From JADGQM01 sp964505935 (GTDB taxonomy: Bacteria > Desulfobacterota > Syntrophobacteria > Syntrophobacterales > Syntrophobacteraceae): a DNA stretch of 19,252 bases. Shown here in pieces: positions 1-7,836 of this stretch. The translations under genes were made by a program, and so were the position numbers. Under the pieces are notes generated by a model. The model was not told the DNA's origin. It did not search any database and saw nothing but the letters and a program-made list of their open reading frames with translations. The stretch covers positions 1 through 19,252 of the forward strand of contig CAZDKX010000059.1 in NCBI GenBank assembly GCA_964505935.1. Reading direction: 5' to 3'. Numbering within the stretch: the first letter of the stretch is position 1; every line of letters begins with the position of its first letter.

Positions 1-280
1 GGCGTCCCTTCTTATGAGCCTTGAGGCCGGCTTCGATGGCCTTGATATTGGAGGTGTCCAGGGCCAGAGGCAGGTCCACGACCTCATGGATCACGGGTAC
101 CAGCCAGCTCATCAGTTCCTCGCCGGTTTTCCCCGCTGGCCCGATGTTGAGGTCGATCCAATCCATGCCTGCTTCGGCTTCCTGCACCGCCAGTTCCTGT
201 AAGGTCTTCGCATCGCGTTCCTTCAACGCTTTGCCATATTTGTTGCTCATAATATTGAGATTCTCACCAATGAGCTTCAT
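1..280 (-). CDS. acsE: AcsE, methyltetrahydrofolate:corrinoid/iron-sulfur protein methyltransferase (5' part)
   Basis: AcsE transfers the methyl group of 5-methyl-THF to the cob(I)amide of the AcsCD corrinoid protein, linking the methyl and carbonyl branches of the Wood-Ljungdahl pathway. Only the first 93 codons are in the window; the gene runs off the left edge. The visible protein starts MKLIGENLNIM and carries WIDLNIGPAGKTGEEL near residues 45-60 and LPLALDTSNIKAIEAGL near residues 72-88, typical of the pterin-binding TIM-barrel family. The ATG at 280-278 follows a purine-rich stretch, AAAGGGAGGGAGAAGG, at suitable distance. It lies 52 bp downstream of acsC on the same strand, so it is probably the fifth gene of one transcript. 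The other pterin-binding methyltransferases (for example MtgA types) are close relatives; position behind acsC favours AcsE. Confidence 0.88.
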   Translation of the reverse strand, partial: MKLIGENLNIMSNKYGKALKERDAKTLQELAVQEAEAGMDWIDLNIGPAGKTGEELMSWLVPVIHEVVDLPLALDTSNIKAIEAGLKAHKKGR

Positions 281-332
281 ATTGCCTTCTCCCTCCCTTT
301 CGCTCTTTACCGGCACGTTTTCCCCAACTCCA

Positions 333-1682
333 CTAAGCTTTCAAGACCTTGAGGAACTTGGGGATCTGGCTTGCTTCGCGCGGGCCTACCGTCACGGTCC
401 ATCCTCCGAGCTCCTCTTCGAGTTCCCCGCTGATGCCGGCGGCATAGCCCGGAATGATGATAGTCCGATGCTTCACCTTGTCCTTTATGCCGCATTTATT
501 AATAAAGGAGCCCACGGATTCTCCGGAGAACTTGCCGGCCGCCCACGCCGTCATCACGGACAACCCTTCCGTATCCTGCACGCAAAGCCACGACGGTACC
601 CGGCTGGACTCGATTTCTCCCGAGACGATGAAGTAGGTGAGCGAGAAATTGCAGGTCACCAGCACCGGGGAATTTTCATCGGGGTTATTGATGGGATAGA
701 TGCCCTGCTCGGCGGTCATGGGGCGTTGCGGATCGGTGTAAATGTTCAGCCGCTCGAGAAACAACGGAAAGAGGGCGTGAGGCTGAAGATCGCTCATGGC
801 GATGAGAGCCCCGTACTTAGCAATAAACGTCGCCGCCACCAAGGTCTCATCTATCAAATTGTCGGCCATCTCGTTGGCCATGATGATGGTCGGGAAACCC
901 AGCGGGCGGCAGCGATCTTTAAGAGCGGCACGGCGGATGAGCACCTGATCTTGATAGACTGTTTTCAATTCGCGGTTGCCGGTGTCGATGACCAGGTCTT
1001 TGAGACCCATGCCGGTCAACTTTTCGGTGAGCGCAATGACACTATCGAGGCTTCCATCCCCCTTAACCGCCAAGGGGCAGGCGACCTCCTTGGCCAATTC
1101 CCCATAGACGTCGGCATTGGCCGCCGTCGCCGCGTAGAGGAGCGGCTTACGGTCTTTCAGGGCAGTGGCAGCGGCCTTGAGCACCTCTACCCGGTCCGAC
1201 TTGAGGATGAGGCTGGCGCCGGTGCCGTCGACGACTTTGCGGGCAAGGGCGGTAAAGCCATCGGCATCCCCCCCGGCATCCTGCACCATAAACATCTCGG
1301 CCCGCAGTTTCAGTCCAACCCGGTCATACTGGCAGGCTTTGAAACGCTCCATCTTCCCGTTCACCGAGGCTTCGTCCTCACCGGTGCTGACCACTCCGGC
1401 CAGCCCGGGAGGATTGACAAAAGTCTTTTCATGACGGAAGAGCACGGTTTCACCGCCCACTTTAACGGCATAATCCCCCACGCCAATGGTCAAGGGACGG
1501 ATCGGCGGCGCCGATTCAGCCGCCAATTTCTCCTTGGCCTCTTCCGAGACGTAAGGACATTTTTCCAGTTCGGCCTTGCCCCCAGCCAGGTTCATGGCAA
1601 ATGCCAGGCACGTGGGCACCCCACACTCACCGCAATTGGTTTTAGGAAGCAGTTTAAAGATCTGAATACCCGTCAAGCCCAT
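333..1682 (-). CDS. acsC: AcsC, corrinoid/iron-sulfur protein large (gamma) subunit
   Basis: This cytoplasmic subunit carries the cobamide that shuttles the methyl group from AcsE to acetyl-CoA synthase, and it pairs with AcsD. At 449 aa it is full length for the family. The N-terminal 4Fe-4S domain is intact: C17, C20, C25 and C42 (NCGECGVPTC then KCP), the cluster that reductively reactivates Co(II). A TIM-barrel follows, roughly residues 90-320, with the corrinoid-binding C-terminal domain after it. The ATG at 1682-1680 is preceded by GAGGAGAG at about -7, which supports the start. It lies 61 bp after acsB and 52 bp before acsE. The pattern of the Fe-S domain and the length separate it from HgcA, which has a membrane domain and is shorter. 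No key residue appears to be missing. Confidence 0.95.
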   Translation of the reverse strand: MGLTGIQIFKLLPKTNCGECGVPTCLAFAMNLAGGKAELEKCPYVSEEAKEKLAAESAPPIRPLTIGVGDYAVKVGGETVLFRHEKTFVNPPGLAGVVSTGEDEASVNGKMERFKACQYDRVGLKLRAEMFMVQDAGGDADGFTALARKVVDGTGASLILKSDRVEVLKAAATALKDRKPLLYAATAANADVYGELAKEVACPLAVKGDGSLDSVIALTEKLTGMGLKDLVIDTGNRELKTVYQDQVLIRRAALKDRCRPLGFPTIIMANEMADNLIDETLVAATFIAKYGALIAMSDLQPHALFPLFLERLNIYTDPQRPMTAEQGIYPINNPDENSPVLVTCNFSLTYFIVSGEIESSRVPSWLCVQDTEGLSVMTAWAAGKFSGESVGSFINKCGIKDKVKHRTIIIPGYAAGISGELEEELGGWTVTVGPREASQIPKFLKVLKA

Positions 1683-1743
1683 CTGTTTCTCTCCTCATCT
1701 CAGTGCAGCCCCACAGAATAAAGTGACCAAAAACCTCATGACT

Positions 1744-3957
1744 CTATCCCAGAATCGATTCCATGGTTATGGCCGGATGGCCGACCTGTTCCAGGAAGGC
1801 ATAGATTTCATCCTCGCTGACTCCCTGTTCCTCGGTGGCAATCATGTCAATGAAGTTGGGAATCCCGATTTCTTCCCCGCGTCTGACCAAACGTTCCCGC
1901 AGTTCTTCTTTGAGCATCTTCGGCATCCAGACAAGGCGCTGAAGCCCACCATCACCCAGGATAAATTTACGTTGGGTAATATTGTATTTGCTGTGACCTA
2001 CAAAGCCCGGGGTCACGTTGCCACCCCCGATGGTACCCGCGAGCGTGGTGAATTTCATGCCACTGGGGGTCATCCCCGGAAAGTCCCGGTTGACTGTCAT
2101 GATCCCGTTGCACATGGGCAGAATCGCGGCGATGCACTCGCAGCATCCGCAGGTCGTCATGGGATCGTAGACAATGCTGTAAAAATTGTAGCTGGAAATA
2201 GACTGGCGGGAGGCTTTGAAGACGAAATCGTTCACGCCCTTCCAATTGCCCAGCTTGACATCCAAGGTATCGCCCTTCTGGATAGGCTGATTGGGGCCGG
2301 TGGGATTGATTTCGTTGGAGGCCTTGCAGTCCAGCCAGTTGTACGCCCCGCACAACCCGGTCCGCTCGGGACTGATGACACACACGTGAGTCGGCGCAAA
2401 AGACTGACAGAGGGTGCAGGAATAATAGGTTTCCGTGGCCTCGTCGGTCATACCCTCGATGCGGTCGTCCCGGGCCGCATAGGCGTGTTGGGCAATGGGC
2501 AGGACTTCCGCCACCTTGGCCTCATCCGTGTAGATCTTCACCTGGCATTTGTCGAAGATGGCGCCAAAATCCTGATGGAATTTGGCATGCAGGATCTTGC
2601 CGATGTGTTCCAGAGTGAAGCCTTTTTCCACGGCCTGTTTCCCGATGCGATACCAGGCGATGTCCCGCTGTCCGATGTGCATGACTCCCTGAGCGTAATT
2701 CACCAGGTGATGGATTTGCCGTTCGAGGATCGGTTCATAGTCTTCCTGCATCTTGCGCCCCGCCACCTCGACCACGACGGCCAAGGGCAACCGATCGCCG
2801 GTTTTGATGTCCTTGATATCAGGACCGATGATATCCACCCGACCGTCCTCCACCGCATCCATGTCGGCGATTCGTACCAGTTCACAGCAGTGGGTGCGGC
2901 CGCCGCCGCACTCGAGGTAGACGTCGTCCTTGCGCACCCGCTCGCCCTCAAATGCCGGACCGTAGGCAATGGGAATGGGGATTTCGGTGACACTCACCTT
3001 GAGGCCCCGCACTTCAATGGATTTGGCCGTCATTTGATCAAGGGGAATGCTCGACACGACGTGCTCGTAGGTGCAGATCCCGGTCGGAAGGATTTCGGGA
3101 ATATCCGTGTCGGCAATGGTCGGGAAGCCCCAGTTGATGGCCCCGGCGGCATTGGCAGCCCATTCCGCATTCACCTCGCCCAACGCGTTGACAAAGGCGA
3201 AAATTCTATCCTTATTGTACTTCAAGACCGTGCGATAGTCCCCTGGCTGGACGCCGCCAAAGGCCATGGCCGCCCGATTGGCAAAACCGAGCGCAAAAAC
3301 GGCGGCCGAAATGTCGGGGCCAAAGGGGACCAGCCGAGTGCCCCAGCCAACCTGGATGCCCGCGTCGATAAGCTGCTGGGTGAAGGTAGTCCCCGCTTGA
3401 TGGGCGCACATGAAGACGTAGAGGTTCTTCTTCTGGTAATCCTCGGCGATCATCTTGGCGGTTTCCGGATCGGGCGCCGCACCGACGATGGCGGCAAAGC
3501 CCGGCGCCGAACCGTCGACGAATTCGACGCCGCGCTTACGCAAGATGGTGTCGTCAGCCGCCCCCAGCCAGATCCGGCCGGCCTCGACGTCACAGTCTTC
3601 ACCAGGCAGATAGAAGTCTGGATCTTCCACGTACCGGATCGCCTCGACTACTTCCTCCGCGAGTATTGCGGCCATCCCCGCATCCAGAGTATGCCCCAGG
3701 TAGGGCACGTGAATGCTGCCCTTGATGTGGGGAGGCAGCAGCTCTTTACAACGGGTGAGCACCTTCTCGGCGTCGGCAAGCTTCTCCACCTTGATGCCCA
3801 GCACGGAATAGATGATGGGGAGATAGTAAGCGGTGTTGGGAAACGCCAACGGCTGGTTGGGACCGTACTTGTCCATCGCCTTCTTGAACTTGCCATCCGC
3901 CTTGGAGACAATATTGTAGGCGCCTTGAATCGCGGCAAAAGCGACTAACCTGGACAT
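1744..3957 (-). CDS. acsB: AcsB, acetyl-CoA synthase (CODH/ACS alpha subunit)
   Basis: AcsB condenses a methyl group, CO and CoA to acetyl-CoA at the Ni-Ni-[4Fe-4S] A-cluster, or cleaves acetyl-CoA in acetate oxidisers. The protein is 737 aa, the size of the bacterial form that binds CODH through its N-terminal domain, and not the shorter archaeal CdhC. The A-cluster ligands are all present: C514, C517, C526 and C536 for the cubane, and C603-G604-C605 for the distal nickel. Their spacing is identical to what I recall for Moorella ACS (506, 509, 518, 528, 595, 597), shifted by eight. The ATG at 3957-3955 has AAGGAG six bases upstream. It follows cooS by 132 bp and precedes acsC by 61 bp. The direction of net flux cannot be read from the sequence. 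Confidence 0.97.
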   Translation of the reverse strand: MSRLVAFAAIQGAYNIVSKADGKFKKAMDKYGPNQPLAFPNTAYYLPIIYSVLGIKVEKLADAEKVLTRCKELLPPHIKGSIHVPYLGHTLDAGMAAILAEEVVEAIRYVEDPDFYLPGEDCDVEAGRIWLGAADDTILRKRGVEFVDGSAPGFAAIVGAAPDPETAKMIAEDYQKKNLYVFMCAHQAGTTFTQQLIDAGIQVGWGTRLVPFGPDISAAVFALGFANRAAMAFGGVQPGDYRTVLKYNKDRIFAFVNALGEVNAEWAANAAGAINWGFPTIADTDIPEILPTGICTYEHVVSSIPLDQMTAKSIEVRGLKVSVTEIPIPIAYGPAFEGERVRKDDVYLECGGGRTHCCELVRIADMDAVEDGRVDIIGPDIKDIKTGDRLPLAVVVEVAGRKMQEDYEPILERQIHHLVNYAQGVMHIGQRDIAWYRIGKQAVEKGFTLEHIGKILHAKFHQDFGAIFDKCQVKIYTDEAKVAEVLPIAQHAYAARDDRIEGMTDEATETYYSCTLCQSFAPTHVCVISPERTGLCGAYNWLDCKASNEINPTGPNQPIQKGDTLDVKLGNWKGVNDFVFKASRQSISSYNFYSIVYDPMTTCGCCECIAAILPMCNGIMTVNRDFPGMTPSGMKFTTLAGTIGGGNVTPGFVGHSKYNITQRKFILGDGGLQRLVWMPKMLKEELRERLVRRGEEIGIPNFIDMIATEEQGVSEDEIYAFLEQVGHPAITMESILG

Positions 3958-4089
3958 GGTTCACTCCTTTTCTTAAGGGCTTTGTTACCCGAATATCCTT
4001 TGTGGATTGCATCGGCTTCAAGCCGAAGCTCGTCTGTTGCTGACGGGGATTGAGGCCGGTTCCCCTCCACCCCGCGCTGCGCCGCAGTG

Positions 4090-6084
4090 TCAGGCTTCCG
4101 CGGCCCTTCGGTCTTCCATGCTGAAGAGCTTGCGTTCGCGCTCGCCCATGATCCCCAGGGCAGCACGCTTCTTATCAATATGGGAGATCATCAGGTACGC
4201 GATGTCGTGGGGATCGGTGGCGAAGCCCCATTTACCTAAGCCCTGCTGTTCAAGCCCCTCAAACAGCAGTTGATGGAACTTGGTGCCTTCTACCGAGGGG
4301 AAGGTAACGCCGAACACCGTGTACACCCCCGAGGCTACGAAATAATGGCCAATAGAGATGGCCTTTTCACTCATGTACTCGGGAGCGCAACCGGCCACAG
4401 GAAGATCGGCAATGCTGTCGCCCAGCCCACCGATGCGCACCATTTCCGCACAGGCAATCAGAATGCGGCTGTTGTCCACGCACGACCCCAGGCTCAAGAC
4501 CGGAGGCATGCCCACCGTCTCGCACACTTCCCGCAGCCCATCGCCCGCCAGCACCGCCGCGTCGGGTTTCATCAGGCCGGCCTTGGCCAGAGAGATTTGC
4601 GAACACCCCGTTTGCACCACCAGCACGTTATTCTTGATCAGTTCCTTTACCAATTCAACATGCACGTAATCATGTTTCACCCGGGGGTTGGTGCACCCCA
4701 CAACCCCTGCCACGCCCCGAATGCGCCCGTTGATAATGTTTTCATTGAGGGGAACGTAGGACCCTCGAAAAGTGCCGCCCAACATATAGTTCACGTATTC
4801 GTGGGAAAACCCGTGAATCCCCATGTCCTTGCGACCGGGGATCACGATGCGGCCCGGACGATTCTTGAAGCGCTCGATCGCCATCGCGATGATCTGATTG
4901 GGAGCGCTTTCAGGGTGAAATTCATCAAACTGGATGTGAGTGGCACCTTCGATCTTGCAGCGGGTGTTAGTCGTGAAAAATTTGGTCCCATAGCATTCGG
5001 AGAGAGTTGCCAGTGACTGCATGATACACTGCACGTCCACGGCCATGGCGTCTACGGCGCCGGTGGCAATCACCGGCTCCACGCTGAGAAAATTGCCGGC
5101 ATGGGGAATGCCGTGGCGAGCGAGGGCCTCCGCCCCGGAACAGCACATACCCAGCAGGTTGATGCCCTTTGCTCCGACCGCCTTGGCCTTTTCCAGGATG
5201 GCAGGGTCATTGGCCACGGCAATCATGGCTTCAAAGAGCAGCGGTTCGTGGCCGTGAATGATGACGTTCACCTGGTCTTGCTTGAGGAACCCCATATTCA
5301 CGCCGGCTACCAGCGGCGTGGGGGTACCGAAGAGAATATCGGAAATTTCCGTGGCCACCATCGATCCACCCCAGCCATCCGCCAGCGCCGTCCGCGAACA
5401 CTGCTTCACGATATTCTCGTAGTGCTGGTCAACGCCCATGTGAGTGCGGTGCATGATTTCCATGATCTCCCGCATCGATCCCCGGGGCACAATGCCCTGT
5501 TTGCGCCAGGTTTCCAAGGTCTTGGGCGGCACGCGCTTGGCAAAGGGAATTTCGCCTTCCACCTGGGTGTAGGTCCTTTCGAGCTCTTCATAAAGCTCCT
5601 TGGCAACCTCTACTGTGGCCCGGCCCTCCACCTTGATGCCGATGCTGGCGGCAACGTCGCGGAGCTTCTTTTCATCCTTGATGCGGAATCCCTCGATCTT
5701 GCCGTTGACCACCTCTCGAAAGACATCCAGCATGCCCATGCCATGGTCGGTATGGGCCGCAGCGCCGCTTGCCACCATTCGGGCAAAATTCCGGGCGCCG
5801 ATGGTGTCGATGGTAGCACCGCAGACACCCACACGGGAATAAGGATCCCTGGCATTGAGTCGGCACGGTCCCATGAAACAATGCTTGCAGCAGGCGGACT
5901 CAGCCCCGATGGGGCAGGGCTTCATGTCAAAAGCCCTCTTGAACGATGATTCCTGGCCGTCCGCAGCCATCTTCTGGAGCATTTGCAGGGTAGTCTCACA
6001 GGTGGTTGCGTCTCGATAATCGATCTCCTTAACCTTTTTGCCTTCTACAGAAACGGCTTTCAATTTTTTTTCCTCATCGGACAT
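4090..6084 (-). CDS. cooS: CooS/AcsA, anaerobic Ni-Fe carbon monoxide dehydrogenase (CODH beta subunit)
   Basis: This is the cytoplasmic Ni,Fe-CODH that interconverts CO2 and CO and passes CO to AcsB. It is 664 aa. The cysteines for the intersubunit D cluster (C57, C65) and the B cluster (C66, C69, C74, C88) sit in MKPCPIGAESACC, KHCFMGPC and VGVC. Likely C-cluster ligands by motif are H279 (HGHEP), C315 (MCCSG), C353 (VQC), C464 (VGCTNPR), C494 (QTGCSQ) and C535 (GSCVDNS). The interval between the last two is 41 residues, a little shorter than I recall for the Carboxydothermus enzyme. GAGGTG lies four bases before the ATG at 6084-6082, and AAGGAGG lies further up. It sits second in the operon, 192 bp after acsD and 132 bp before acsB, so it is the ACS-partnered CODH and not an Ech- or CooF-linked one. 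Confidence 0.96.
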   Translation of the reverse strand: MSDEEKKLKAVSVEGKKVKEIDYRDATTCETTLQMLQKMAADGQESSFKRAFDMKPCPIGAESACCKHCFMGPCRLNARDPYSRVGVCGATIDTIGARNFARMVASGAAAHTDHGMGMLDVFREVVNGKIEGFRIKDEKKLRDVAASIGIKVEGRATVEVAKELYEELERTYTQVEGEIPFAKRVPPKTLETWRKQGIVPRGSMREIMEIMHRTHMGVDQHYENIVKQCSRTALADGWGGSMVATEISDILFGTPTPLVAGVNMGFLKQDQVNVIIHGHEPLLFEAMIAVANDPAILEKAKAVGAKGINLLGMCCSGAEALARHGIPHAGNFLSVEPVIATGAVDAMAVDVQCIMQSLATLSECYGTKFFTTNTRCKIEGATHIQFDEFHPESAPNQIIAMAIERFKNRPGRIVIPGRKDMGIHGFSHEYVNYMLGGTFRGSYVPLNENIINGRIRGVAGVVGCTNPRVKHDYVHVELVKELIKNNVLVVQTGCSQISLAKAGLMKPDAAVLAGDGLREVCETVGMPPVLSLGSCVDNSRILIACAEMVRIGGLGDSIADLPVAGCAPEYMSEKAISIGHYFVASGVYTVFGVTFPSVEGTKFHQLLFEGLEQQGLGKWGFATDPHDIAYLMISHIDKKRAALGIMGERERKLFSMEDRRAAEA

Positions 6085-6276
6085 GGTGCACCTCGTTTCC
6101 CCTCCTTGGGGTTGTTATGGGAACCTCTTGCCTGATTCCTTGGGCTCACTCCGGGGGAAGCAGGACTCCAGACTTTTCAAGGATTTCCTGACTGCGTTCG
6201 GCTTCAGGGCGACGGAAAGTGGGAGTCTTGCACGAGCTCCTTTGAGTTCCGCAAATTCTCCCGGGCGATATCGCTG

Positions 6277-7221
6277 TCAGCTCATTTTTTCGATGTATTT
6301 CTTGACCCGCTTGACGGACTCCGGGTGGCGCAGGACCACCAGGTCGGCACCCGCCAGCAAGAGACTGACGGCGGCGATTGACTCCATCAACACCCCTCGC
6401 GCATCAGGGTCTCCCAACTCCGGCGCATCGGCGGCACTGAGGTTGGCTTCCTTGCTTTTCCACACTTCGTTGCCGACATTGACGATGATGGGCTGCTGCA
6501 GCTTTTCATCTTCCTGAGTCAAGGCCGCCTGCATGATGCGCTCCATCACGGAGTAGGTGTATTCCATGCCGTAGCCGAGCCCCCCGGTGGTCGGGTCAAT
6601 GATGATGTCCTGAGCATTCACGCCCAGGTTGCCCAGGAGGATATTCAGTTGTTTGGCGAGATTGACGTCGATGGGCGAGGAGGCGACGACCGTGTGCTTA
6701 TAGCCCAGACAAACTGCGCCGATCTGTTTATAGTCCCCCTCCTCGATGGGAGAAAGGGCCACGTGCTTTCCAGTACACTGCTCCGCGACCAGCCGCATCA
6801 CCTCCACATCTTTGTCATGATTGGCCACTCCCCAGATCACGACCGGCACGTCAACGGCCTCGACCACACGCTTTACCACGTCAGCGACTTCGGCGGCGGC
6901 CCGATTGTCACCGTTGGGATCGGCGCTCTTGGTTTGTACGACAATGGCCTCGGCGCCATACTCCGCTACGCACTTGCTGGCCCATGCGGCAGGATCGCCC
7001 AAGACTCCCGCAAAGGGTGCCTTTGCCGCATCCGCCCAGTCTTCAGAGGGGTCCTTGTCCCAGACCTCCATGGCCACCCTCGGCAACCGAGGCGCTTCGC
7101 CCTCAAAAGTGTGAAAGGGATAACAGGCCTTCCCTCCAACGGTAATGGTCTTATCCCCCTGACCCAAGGTCACTTCTCTGATGCGGCCCGAATAGACTTG
7201 TTTGTTAGGTTGAAAAGCCAA
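6277..7221 (-). CDS. acsD: AcsD, corrinoid/iron-sulfur protein small (delta) subunit
   Basis: AcsD is the small TIM-barrel subunit that forms the heterodimeric corrinoid protein with AcsC and helps dock the cobamide. The 314-residue protein has the family layout, with IVVQTKSADPNGDN near residues 92-105, VIWGVANHDKD near 127-137, and DIIIDPTTGGLGYGMEYTYS near 205-225. No cysteine cluster is expected in this subunit and none is seen. The start is a TTG at 7221-7219, preceded by GAGGAGG with eight bases between, so I accept the rare codon; no ATG with a Shine-Dalgarno sequence lies near the N-terminus. It is the first gene of the acs operon, placed before cooS rather than next to its partner acsC. 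The 192-bp gap to cooS holds no gene or strong hairpin that I could see. Confidence 0.94.
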   Translation of the reverse strand: MAFQPNKQVYSGRIREVTLGQGDKTITVGGKACYPFHTFEGEAPRLPRVAMEVWDKDPSEDWADAAKAPFAGVLGDPAAWASKCVAEYGAEAIVVQTKSADPNGDNRAAAEVADVVKRVVEAVDVPVVIWGVANHDKDVEVMRLVAEQCTGKHVALSPIEEGDYKQIGAVCLGYKHTVVASSPIDVNLAKQLNILLGNLGVNAQDIIIDPTTGGLGYGMEYTYSVMERIMQAALTQEDEKLQQPIIVNVGNEVWKSKEANLSAADAPELGDPDARGVLMESIAAVSLLLAGADLVVLRHPESVKRVKKYIEKMS

Positions 7222-7607
7222 GGCTAGGTCCTCCTCTCAGATACGTCCGGTTCGTCTTTTTTGCCACCCGCCGCAGACGGATGACCCTCTTTTTCTTCGG
7301 AGTTCAGACGCTGCTGGGCTATAATTCATGGCGCCCGGCGCGAACTCATTCATGGTTGGTCGCAGTGGTTTCTCCGGAAACCTCCATACCCATGTCCTCG
7401 CAGCCTGCTTAGAATCGCCCGCTGAACTGAGGCTAATCTCGCCAGCCTGGCCGAGCCGGGGCGTAAATCGCCTGGTCAGGGAATCTGGGATGTAACCTGT
7501 AGAGGGAAAGTCGTAGGAGCTACCGGTAGGAGTCAGAATCCGAATCCCGTGGAGGGTCGGTGAATTGAGCTTGCACTCCCGCTTAAACTCATGGCATTTA
7601 CAGTTGT

Positions 7608-7617
7608 GAGAATTCTC
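7608..7617. promoter_or_regulatory. 10-bp perfect palindrome GAGAATTCTC near the predicted acs start site
   Basis: GAGAATTCTC is perfectly symmetric and lies just downstream of the -10 element, at about the predicted transcription start. Such a position suits an operator, but a 10-bp palindrome can also occur by chance. Confidence 0.3.
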
Positions 7618-7621
7618 TGGT

Positions 7622-7650
7622 TGAATATAAAATTGAGTGTCGATTGTCAA
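7622..7650 (-). promoter_or_regulatory. Candidate sigma70-type promoter of the acs operon
   Basis: Read on the minus strand, TTGACA (7650-7645) is a perfect -35 box. It is followed at 17 bp by TATTCA (7627-7622), or at 15 bp by TATATT (7629-7624). It is AT-rich compared with its surroundings and points at acsD. Transcription would start near 7615 and leave a leader of about 395 nt. Confidence 0.5.
7633..7650. promoter_or_regulatory. Operator-like dyad TTGA-N3-TCGA-N3-TCAA over the acs -35 box
   Basis: The 18-bp segment reads TTGA GTG TCGA TTG TCAA, giving 12 symmetric positions around a central TCGA. It covers the -35 element of the candidate acsD promoter, where a repressor or activator could act. 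The binding protein is unknown, and no regulator gene is adjacent. Confidence 0.35.
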
Positions 7651-7836
7651 CTCGTTTCCCCTACATTTTCTGCTTTTTGCCGAGCGGCCAAGGGGCTGTC
7701 CGGCGCGGGGCGGCCGCCATCAACCATCAAAATGACAACTTACACCAACAAAAAGAAAATGACCCTGGAACGCGTATCAGGTAACTTACCGATCAGAAAA
7801 GCTGGAATTCTATTGAGCCAACGAAGGAGGTCGACA

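Larger units (their letters stand above)
7222..7836. other. 615-bp divergent intergenic region between acsD and the Deg protease gene
   Basis: This stretch separates two divergent genes. On the minus strand it holds a sigma70-like promoter at 7622-7650 and then about 395 nt of apparent acsD leader. The leader contains a hairpin with six perfect pairs around a CGGA tetraloop (7367-7382 read on the minus strand), a 10-bp palindrome CTACCGGTAG at 7520-7529 and a GC-rich palindrome GCGCCCGGCGC near 7331-7341. A 137-codon minus-strand frame (7237-7650) spans it but has no recognisable protein features, and its ATG lies inside the -35 element. I found no known riboswitch, tRNA or terminator here. 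No convincing plus-strand promoter for the protease could be picked. Confidence 0.6.

Noticed and set aside
21..1721. Long plus-strand open frame antisense to acsC and acsE
   Set aside because: It lies opposite well-recognised genes, and its translation has no domain character. It arises from the codon bias of the acs genes.
1723..3948. 741-codon plus-strand open frame antisense to acsB
   Set aside because: AcsB on the other strand has every A-cluster ligand at the correct spacing. The antisense frame has no ribosome-binding site or recognisable motif.
7222..7615. Cobalamin riboswitch in the acs leader
   Set aside because: An ACCACTG string beside a hairpin near 7360 looked suggestive for a corrinoid operon, but the GGGAAGG and other conserved core segments are absent.
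7237..7650. 137-codon minus-strand frame in the acsD leader
   Set aside because: Its ATG overlaps the candidate -35 box, the composition is not protein-like, and no family is recognised.
7591..7836. N-terminal extension of the Deg protease by 82 codons
   Set aside because: The internal GTG at 7837 has an AAGGAGGT site and creates a proper signal peptide. The extension would bury it and has no such site.
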